Assembly (NCBI GenBank): GCA_029061605.1
Contig: JAIDRT010000053.1
Location: forward strand, 1 to 64,000
Source of the DNA: Clostridia bacterium
Lineage (GTDB): Bacteria > Bacillota > Clostridia > Christensenellales > UBA3700
Length of the DNA stretch: 64,000 nucleotides
Direction: 5' to 3'
The notes under the pieces are model-generated. The model searched no databases, was not told the origin of the DNA, and saw only the letters and a program-made list of their open reading frames with translations. This document shows positions 10,401-18,100 of this stretch, piece after piece. Within the stretch, counting starts at the first letter, position 1. Each line of letters opens with the position of its first letter. The position numbers and the translations under genes were made by a program.

Positions 10401-11898
10401 CAGTTTTTCTGATTATATGATTGGAGAATTTCGTAGTGTTGTAAGTGGGATAATAGACAAATGGCCTAAATTCAGCATTAAAACTTGGAAAAGACTCCTT
10501 ACTAATCCCAAAACAGGAAACCGTAAGTTTACTAGAGAGGAGATTAATGCAAGTGGAAATTATGTAGAATATGATAGAAGTAGTTTTGTACAAGCAATCT
10601 CTACTGCCGCAAGTATTAAGCAAACTATGTTTGCTGAAATTGCTCTTAAATCAAATAATATCCCAAGATATTTTATTAATGCTATATGCTCTGGAATAAG
10701 TGGAAACGAAAAAGATGCAAATCAGAAAAATCATACAAATGAAATTGTTGATATCTGCGATGTTAATATTCGTTTAGAAGTTTTCAAGAAATATTATGAT
10801 ATTACCAATAAAGAGTTTTTGCATTCATTGATTAAATTTATTGAGCATAATGATATATTTGATACTTGGATTGAATCTAAATTGATTGAGATTGCTCAAA
10901 ATTCCGAAAAATACGAGACAGAAATAATGAATGTGTGGCATGCCGATTGGGATGCGAATTTAGATTCGCTTACAATAAATGATTTAGAAACAGAAAAAAT
11001 TAATCGTGTACAAACTTGTGCCATCACGGTTTTAGCAAATAATCTATATGTAAAAAAATGCTTAGATAGTACAATTAAAAATATTATCGACGAGTGCTAT
11101 GAATCATCTCATCCTGTTTTATTGTTATCTGCTATTGATTTGATATGCCCTATCTGGAATTTTGATAAACAATACGCAATTGATATTTATACGAAGATTC
11201 TAAAAAAAGACATGAGAACAATCTGCGGATACAAATCGATTAATCTATTAGATCGTGCTGCAATAAAATATCCAGATAATTTTAGTAATATTCTCAGTGA
11301 GGCCATTACTACTGGTAAAAGCTATTTAAAAACAATTGGCTCAAGAATAGTTTATTATTACTGTTATTATGGTATTTATGAAAACCTAATAAAACAGATA
11401 ATTAAAACTAAACCCAAACTGATAATCTCTTGCTGTACTGACATAATTAAAAATAATAATGCTGATGAAAAAATTCAAAATAGGACGAAAAAATTATTAT
11501 TATCCATTGAGTCAAAGAGCATTCGCACATCCGATCCAAACTCTTTAAGAGATATTATACTTGATTCTGATAAAGATTCAAAATTTACAGTATCAATAAT
11601 TAAGAAAATGCTTCCTCTAGAAAAACATGAATGGTATGGCATTCTATCGGATTTAAATGATCTTGATTGTTTATCAAAACAGAATCGTATTGTATATTCA
11701 ATATGCGATAATGTAATATCACAACAAACTCTATCATTGTATGAAATTAGAAAATTAGTTGACGTCGTAGTCAAACTATATGCAGAACTATATGATAGTA
11801 ATGAAAACAGAAAGTTGAAACAATGTCTTAAAAGATTAAATAAAATATACGATACTTTTGTTATTGATACTATTCAAGTCGCAAATATAATTGGTTAG
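7429..11898 (+). CDS. STAND/NACHT-type NTPase with N-terminal PD-(D/E)XK (Cap4/DUF4297-like) nuclease domain; Avs-like candidate defence protein
   Basis: N-term GNFYEDNVLIHYY...EKGGDIYLCDNDNKTTVIQVKSRHG (E/D-QVK nuclease pattern). IIHGKAGCGKSGII (Walker A), IGYLIIDQMDAI (Walker B), KIIFVCRT (sensor), RFTHQSILDYYLAQEL (STAND/NACHT winged-helix signature). Long helical C-terminal region. Confidence 0.8.
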   Translation: MAHQPGGETEKLGNFYEDNVLIHYYGQMLEGKYLSVMSESFDSDLEKGGDIYLCDNDNKTTVIQVKSRHGNDDVWDISTLIKIGVIKNACHHILQGRTFILASPLSFMLLQDLCRHAMSFDNYADFQAAVLRKNNAQELIKLETEIKKYFVSDDIIKFFKSFSLIRFDDDLDKFVRDFRNSIKSIDDGHKAFQLLRQYPIKHNKLSQEIYADELWRFLSDKGIKKYDIDEPTATRQIHDLCNEYKTNINRKLINQTNYKRKEFDELISKISNRSITIIHGKAGCGKSGIIAKLCEHLEKQNELYLPLSLDARMPSGCTHEFGKQLGLSASPVLTLSKLANQRIGYLIIDQMDAIRWNVTHSTSAFSVCCELVQEAQYCENVKIIFVCRTIDAEKVLQLFNDSPTKLTDCSIVVGPLTDSEVQNIIGGQSYYGLTPNVKKMLTNINNLKMFMTISNGTHIDKSSDIIREYINKKLDEIANDNEHEISARKLLQYIINKMCNLNTQVIARNEIENEFGNNLLEKFCSCGITEEINSSIRFTHQSILDYYLAQELENEIAKRNNVVKVIKKHNKTAIIDYDILKQYFEFVELNSSNYAKVMEKVLFSSKICSFIRHIALESFRTTSHDDVETIALALKILTSKKYGKKYLLYLTIGNYAFAHGYIESANFLELKKSTTPADQLSVIDLLFYANNQCEQYLAHINDYIKIVNYDTNVVEHLYHQIDDTTSSDKMFELKIGLLSHIPNQKRHIYWDEVFSLPPSRAGMYIKYSLSNNDDYNEHFDWSDHFETLLNIVKLEHQNYLCAAKDYLIRTCKRWELDGYDDFKYHFIKAMAKNLLEASFSFSTPNEILDFLYSPYQLFKNIALQYMTHCNTNNALCVFERLIDDNYISKLDFRKHKAQLGSLRDIVKNHSSNLNADYLNSLIKQIKSYKSPSLITFAKDRFEQRKKGLYYHFFEEEQKILLSSIPHEKLNNSTCEYLKYLLRKFPAAEYYYSFSDYMIGEFRSVVSGIIDKWPKFSIKTWKRLLTNPKTGNRKFTREEINASGNYVEYDRSSFVQAISTAASIKQTMFAEIALKSNNIPRYFINAICSGISGNEKDANQKNHTNEIVDICDVNIRLEVFKKYYDITNKEFLHSLIKFIEHNDIFDTWIESKLIEIAQNSEKYETEIMNVWHADWDANLDSLTINDLETEKINRVQTCAITVLANNLYVKKCLDSTIKNIIDECYESSHPVLLLSAIDLICPIWNFDKQYAIDIYTKILKKDMRTICGYKSINLLDRAAIKYPDNFSNILSEAITTGKSYLKTIGSRIVYYYCYYGIYENLIKQIIKTKPKLIISCCTDIIKNNNADEKIQNRTKKLLLSIESKSIRTSDPNSLRDIILDSDKDSKFTVSIIKKMLPLEKHEWYGILSDLNDLDCLSKQNRIVYSICDNVISQQTLSLYEIRKLVDVVVKLYAELYDSNENRKLKQCLKRLNKIYDTFVIDTIQVANIIG

Positions 11899-11937
11899 AG
11901 ACTTCCTACATTAGTAACGTACGCAAATATAATAAAT

Positions 11938-11972
11938 AAAAATCGGAATAGCACTTTAATATTCCGATTTTT
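11938..11972. terminator. Bidirectional intrinsic terminator between convergent genes
   Basis: Perfect 13-bp stem AAAAATCGGAATA / TATTCCGATTTTT with A- and T-tracts in the stem, between convergent stop codons. Confidence 0.85.
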
Positions 11973-11980
11973 ATTTGTTA

Positions 11981-14674
11981 TTAATTATCTGTTTTTTTAT
12001 TAATCAAATCTGCGCTATCATTTTTATTCCGCAAATACGGAGAATTAACCGAAAATCCCGGCGGCGTCTGTTTAAATGTAATATCGTCATTTTGCAACAT
12101 TATTGATTTTTGTTGAAAGGCCCTTAATTTCTTTATATCAATCTCACCTACCAATATTGTTTTATTCAATCCGCCTTTCGTCTTTACTATATTCATCATT
12201 TCCGTTTTGGTCGGTTGCACTATTCTACTGTCACCATAATCCGATGAATTAACCTGGACGCAATAACAATGCAAATCTCTTGATAACGACTCAATAATAT
12301 TGGAATAATAATTTATATCCTTATTCCACTCTACCGCGATTAATAAATCTAGCATATTCGCAAATATGGCCCTATCTTTTATCGAAGCCAACTCATAGCA
12401 GCAATATACTGGGAAATAAACTCCTTTCCATCTATATAATTCATAGCCATTACCCGACTTATATTTTTGATTAAATCCTTCTATCAATTTAATCTCACTA
12501 GGTGCATAATGACACTTGTGATGGAACGTTATACTTGCGTAATTGTAATCTTTCCAATTATATGGAAGAATGACTCCAGTAAGATTATATACCGTCCTAT
12601 CTCTATCTCCGCCTGTATTTGTTAGATAGTATTCAATTCCAGTAATTACTGCTATTTGATTCCTTGCACAAATATTAGCTAGTAGTGGCATCATTTCAAA
12701 TGGAACATAACATTCTGGTAAAACTAGAATATCCACTTTTTCCTGAATAGCCAAATTCACTAACTGCTTAATCTCTTGATATCTCTTATTTGCAAAATGC
12801 TTCTCCCCTCGAAGCAGCCCTTCAATACGATTATAATCTATTTTCGCATTGCCTATTGCTATTTTTAATGTTTCTTTATTATCAAAGTCTTTGTCTGAAA
12901 TATCAATAAGAACATTAGTTGCATTGCCATCTATTTTGCTAGTATTAAAGAATTTCTCAAAACTTCCATCGCCACTACCAAAATTATTCATTCCCTGATA
13001 CAATTTCAAAACATATCGGCCATACTTTTGTTTACTTAATTCTTCCTTATCACTTTCTAATTCACAACACTTTAATGCAAAAGAGATTTCTTGGGGAGTA
13101 ACTGTAAATGGCAAATACTTATAATAGTTTTTGGCTTCCATTTCTTCTTCTGAAACATTAAGACACTTTAATGTTTTAACAACTTTATCAAAACTATATA
13201 AACACTTTAACTCGTTACTATCATCAACAAATTCTATAAATATAGGAAGCAAATATTTGTTAAACATCCTCGTCGTTCTATATGAACGCATTATAGGCAT
13301 ATATTCATCTTTCCTATTATAAATCTTATATATCTTTGTCATCAAATTATGAATATCCGCCTCTCCAAGCAATGCAACTGGTCGATACGCACTTATTAAC
13401 AGATACTTCTTCAAGCATTCTTTACCTTTGCTTATTATTCCTTCTTGCGCTCCACCCTTTCCACACATTTGGTTTTCTATTATTTCAAAGATATCCTTAA
13501 TTGTATCCAATAACGTATCATATTGCCCATTAACAATCAGAATTTCAAAGATCCTTTCCCACAATGAGTAATTATCAATAAAAAGCCTAGGATCAAACAT
13601 ATTCAAGATCCCTCTAATCACTTTTATCTCTTTTTTATCGCTAATTAAACTTGTAACTTTCAATAATTTGCCAAGTGCCTTTGATGCCCCATATTTATCA
13701 AATTCAAACTTTTCTATGCCTCTAAATTTATTTATGCTCTCTTTATTTATTAATTTAAAAAACTCACCATAATCATTGTCATCAACCAAGCAGTCAACTC
13801 CTGGCATAAATTTAAATCCGCTTGCATTCTTTGCAATTTGCCTCCTAAAACAATCAATCAATGCACTTGTAGCACTTTCTTTAAAATAAAAAACCTTAAC
13901 TTTGTGTCCTTGCAATGAAATGCGAGAGTTTCCAGACATTACATTCGATTCTATATAATATTGTATGTATCCTTTTTTATCGTTATCTACTTTCGTTTCG
14001 CCATGTAAAATGGCTTCATGTGGCTTACATTGACTTGTCCTATCACAACAACAGTTTATGAAGAAATAGTCCATAATTTTATCTTGATTTAAGACATCAT
14101 TCTCGGATTGAACGTATAAATCAGATATCTTCTCAACTTTATCTACCATAATTATATCATCAACGTATCTTCCGTAATACACTGGATTAATTCTCGTAAT
14201 AATTGCTTTATCAAAATCCCTTAACTTCCAGTTTGAAAGAATCATTGATGGCATAAATCCTATAGGCAACATTGTGTTTTTTCCGTCAGCAAAATCCGCA
14301 TCCCCAGATTGTCTTAAAATATCTGAATATCTCGCACAAATCCTATACACCAAATTATTAATTCTTTCTAATAATCTTTCTATACTTACTTTATCTACCC
14401 CTTCTATTGTGTCGCTCTCGTTCTTTGCATAATTCTTATATTCATCATAAATCTGCGCAAAATCTGCTTCTATCATATCTACTGAATAGAAATACCTCGT
14501 TAAATCCATTGTGATTATTATGGCGTCCTGTTTATCTTTTAGACATCTTTCGGCCTCACTCAAAGCATGCTCGCGCCAAGACTCATATTGTGTAAAATAT
14601 GGTTCAAATAATTTCGGCGAATTTTTATGCTCTAAATCTTTCAAAAGTCTATTGGCATACGCATGCTCATACAT
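11981..14674 (-). CDS. Reverse transcriptase (RT core from motif 2/3) with C-terminal nitrilase (C-N hydrolase) domain; DRT1/UG1-like, larger fragment of a split gene
   Basis: IIITMDLTRYFYSVD (RT A motif), LPIGFMPSMILSNWKLRDFD, YGRYVDDIIMVD (YVDD catalytic motif). C-term nitrilase triad: VLPECYVPF (E), FHHKCHYAPSE (K), YFPVYCCYELA (C). Confidence 0.87.
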   Translation of the reverse strand: MYEHAYANRLLKDLEHKNSPKLFEPYFTQYESWREHALSEAERCLKDKQDAIIITMDLTRYFYSVDMIEADFAQIYDEYKNYAKNESDTIEGVDKVSIERLLERINNLVYRICARYSDILRQSGDADFADGKNTMLPIGFMPSMILSNWKLRDFDKAIITRINPVYYGRYVDDIIMVDKVEKISDLYVQSENDVLNQDKIMDYFFINCCCDRTSQCKPHEAILHGETKVDNDKKGYIQYYIESNVMSGNSRISLQGHKVKVFYFKESATSALIDCFRRQIAKNASGFKFMPGVDCLVDDNDYGEFFKLINKESINKFRGIEKFEFDKYGASKALGKLLKVTSLISDKKEIKVIRGILNMFDPRLFIDNYSLWERIFEILIVNGQYDTLLDTIKDIFEIIENQMCGKGGAQEGIISKGKECLKKYLLISAYRPVALLGEADIHNLMTKIYKIYNRKDEYMPIMRSYRTTRMFNKYLLPIFIEFVDDSNELKCLYSFDKVVKTLKCLNVSEEEMEAKNYYKYLPFTVTPQEISFALKCCELESDKEELSKQKYGRYVLKLYQGMNNFGSGDGSFEKFFNTSKIDGNATNVLIDISDKDFDNKETLKIAIGNAKIDYNRIEGLLRGEKHFANKRYQEIKQLVNLAIQEKVDILVLPECYVPFEMMPLLANICARNQIAVITGIEYYLTNTGGDRDRTVYNLTGVILPYNWKDYNYASITFHHKCHYAPSEIKLIEGFNQKYKSGNGYELYRWKGVYFPVYCCYELASIKDRAIFANMLDLLIAVEWNKDINYYSNIIESLSRDLHCYCVQVNSSDYGDSRIVQPTKTEMMNIVKTKGGLNKTILVGEIDIKKLRAFQQKSIMLQNDDITFKQTPPGFSVNSPYLRNKNDSADLINKKTDN

Positions 14675-14688
14675 TGACGAACTTGAAT

Positions 14689-14711
14689 CTAATGCTTTAC
14701 TAATGCTTTAC
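14689..14711. repeat. 11-bp perfect tandem duplication (TAATGCTTTAC x2) at the RT split point
   Basis: 14690-14700 and 14701-14711 are both TAATGCTTTAC; the period-11 match extends one base to 14689. It shifts frame by 11 nt. Confidence 0.95.
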
Positions 14712-15105
14712 CAATAAACATAGTCCACACTACGCCCAAAATGTGCCCTTCTAACGGCAAATCAATAAAGTGTTGCCATTTCTCAATTTCAACTTTGTTC
14801 TTTTTAGATTTCTTATTAAATATAATGTTTTTGCTTTCCTCAACTATACTCTTAGGAAAAGAATGTATGGAAATACCTTCTAGTATCATATTGGATAGTT
14901 CATTCCACTCTTTTTCGTCTTTGTCAATTAAATCACTTATTGTCTTGGATATTCTTAAAACGTGTTTCTCTTCTTCGCCAGCAAATTCTTCATCTACCAC
15001 TATTTTATGTCTTAAAAATGCCTGCGTTTTATCAAAATTAACACTTGCCTTCAACTTTTTATATGCAATAGAAATTAATTCCATAATATCTTTATATTCA
15101 AACAT
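14689..15105 (-). CDS. N-terminal fragment of the RT-nitrilase protein, truncated by the tandem duplication
   Basis: MFEYKDIMEL...IDLPLEGHILGVVWTMFIGKALVKH*. AGGAG upstream of ATG 15105 (track start 15129). Deleting one 11-nt repeat unit gives ...MFIGKALDSSSSMYEHAYANRLLKDLEH..., in frame with the 897-aa ORF. Confidence 0.85.
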   Translation of the reverse strand: MFEYKDIMELISIAYKKLKASVNFDKTQAFLRHKIVVDEEFAGEEEKHVLRISKTISDLIDKDEKEWNELSNMILEGISIHSFPKSIVEESKNIIFNKKSKKNKVEIEKWQHFIDLPLEGHILGVVWTMFIGKALVKH

Positions 15106-15132
15106 ACATTTTCTCCTTTGCGTAACCAATAT

Positions 15133-18100
15133 TTATTTATTATCGTTTTTCATAAATTTGATATCTGGCAAAACAATTTTTGTTTCTTGATACTCTTTTC
15201 CAAGCTCATCTGTTTTCTTCCACCACACAATCATCCTAACAGTCGCAGATACTGGTGTAAATCCTTTTGCTACAAATCCGTCTATTCTAGCATTCATTGC
15301 ATCGGATAATTGCAGGACTTTGTTACCTAATGAATTGAAGCAAATATATTTCTCTACTTTACGCCCATCTGCTAATTCTACCCGTTCTTTCTTTATCGAA
15401 AGTGCATCTCCACTTTTTAATCCCTCTATATCTTTCTTTAAGAAATAGAATGACGATAGATGTACGCCTTTAAATGAGACTGGAAGTATCATTTCGCCTG
15501 ATTCCTTATACATAGTGTTGTCTACTTTTTCCACTACTCCACTAGCATTGATCATTTCAAAATAATTAGTATTGCAATGGATATAGAGATTGTTTATTGC
15601 TCTCGTCATTGCAACGTAAATAAGACGTTTTTTCTCATCTGTTGTAGGAGTTTGCTTTAAAACCAGAAAGACATTGTCAAATTCTCGACCTTTTGCCTTG
15701 TGAATGGTTGAAACAACGATTTGAGAATTTTGTGTTTTGCAAAAATCTTCCAATTTAGACTCATAAATGAATTGAAGAAAATCTGTTTTATATTTAGTTT
15801 TTTTATTAGTTGATTCAAAATCCGCAATTAGATTTTTTACATAATCATATGCGCTACTTTGCGAATACTCTTGCGCAGTCTTTCTTTTCGCTCTTTCCCA
15901 TATTTCATTATCAATAAAATAATCATCTTCCCTTAAACCTAATGAATCAACAAAATATCTCATCTCTACTAGATTATAAATATTAAATCCGTTGTTATCT
16001 TGAATTAGCCTTGCTGATACGCCGTTATTGTTTAACATTCCTGCAATTGTCGCTGCGTCATCATTCGTTTCCGTTAAAATACATACTGATCCTGATAGAT
16101 CTTTATTCATTATATCTTCAACAACAGGCTCTAATATATTAGGCGAAATATATCTCGTTATGAATACCTGTCCATTCTCTTTTCTTACCGCCTTAATTGG
16201 AGTCTCCTTTAAACGATTTGACAAAGTAGTAACAAATTTATTTGCCAACTCAACAATATTTCTTCCACTACGATAATTTTCAAGTAGTTCATACTTTGTT
16301 GCTTTATAATCAGTAATTAGTGATTTCAAATACTTGGAGTCTGACTTTCTAAATTCATAAATATTCTGATCATCGTCTCCTACCGCAATCACTCGCATGT
16401 CGTCATTAACTTCCATTAGCGCTTGCACTAATGAGAACTCCGTCTCACTCATATCTTGAGCCTCGTCTATAACCAATACGCTCTTAGTAATTTTGTTCGT
16501 CTCTATTTCTCCAGACCTTATGCCCTCAACTGCTCTTTCTATTATAGTATCCGTATCCGTCAAAGTACCTACTCGTCCAAGCAAATCAAAACAATATGAA
16601 TGGAACGTGCTTATCTGTATAAAATTTGCCGCATTACCAATCATATCAGGCGACATTAATCTCTTTTTAAACTCTGTTGCAGCTGCGCGTGAAAAGGTAA
16701 GCATCAACATTTGTTCATGCTTGATATCTTCCATCATATACAATGACGCCAATTTATGCACCAATACTTTCGTCTTACCGCTACCGGGGCCTGCGGCTAC
16801 GACTATATATTTTGAGCTTGCATCCTTAATTATACTCAACTGTTTCGAAGATAGCTCCCCAAATAACTTTTTATATTTCTTAGGTGTGATATTCTTTGAT
16901 ATCTCAGACTCTCTACCCTTGAAGTATTTACGCAGAAAACTATCATGATTTAAACTAAAATAATCCTTAACGAATAATTGCGCACCTTGCTCGTCCTGTG
17001 CCATTTTCTTTGCGTACTCGCCTACTATATGAATCTGCTGAATCTTACTCTTATAAAATTCGTCAAGCCTTTTATAATCCTCTTTAGTATACTGACGTTT
17101 CATATCTTCGATGCGTTCAATTCGCATAGCATTATATGCTACTAAAAATGCACCATCGAGTCTCAAAGCTTTTATTCTGGAGAGATAATATAGTGCATCA
17201 TCCACCTCGTCAGATGTGCAACCATTACCTAATAATGTGCCATTTGCATATTGTTCTTTTAATTCAAGACAGGAAAACTCAACACCTATCTCATCTTTTT
17301 TTACACGATTCGAACTTTCCAAACCTTTTTGGAAAAGATATTTAATTATGAAATTAGCTAATTGCAAGCGTTGCTCACTCTTTTCTATCAGATAATCCGT
17401 AGAATAATTTGATTTAACAATAATTAAATCTTTGATCTCAGTATTTGCCTTCTTAATTAAATGTTTAATCTCATAAAAATTAAGAATATCTCTAATTTTC
17501 TTTATGTTTACAGTAGGTATACTCTCTTCAAATATTTTATTTATTTCTTTTAAATTTATCCTTTTTTCTTCCTCGGAAACTACTTCAATAATTAATTTTT
17601 CAATTTTGGCATACTCTGATAAAATAGCCAAAGATGCGTTTGCCCTACCATTACTCTTGATAAGCGCTATCAAATCTTTAGCATCTGCTAATATTCTCTC
17701 TTCTCTTAGAGCATTGATTATTCTTATGATATTTTCTTTAACTATACCTAATCTATCAGAAAGATAATCAACACGAGTTTCTCCTTCGCAATTGTCAAGT
17801 GCTTCGTGCGATTTAGCAGATATCAAGCTCTTAATCAAACGTATTGCGTCTTGTTTATCTTTATCATTCGCAAATTTCTGTGATGCTATTATGCTATTGC
17901 GCGTTTCAAGCATATTATTAACCAAAAGGCTATTTGCATATATTCTCGGCATATTTTGTCCGCGTTTAATAAACCCCACTTCTTCAAGCGCAGCAATTGC
18001 AGTTCTAATGCGAGACTCCATCTCTCTCTGGTTAACAGTATCGTCCCAACCAGCAGCTCGAGCAATCTCCAATGCAGATTGCGATGTAGTATTTCTAATC

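Noticed and set aside
14741-15190. Plus-strand 149-aa ORF
   Set aside because: Antisense to the RT N-terminal fragment, which has an RBS and RT-like sequence; low-complexity hydrophobic translation typical of a shadow ORF.
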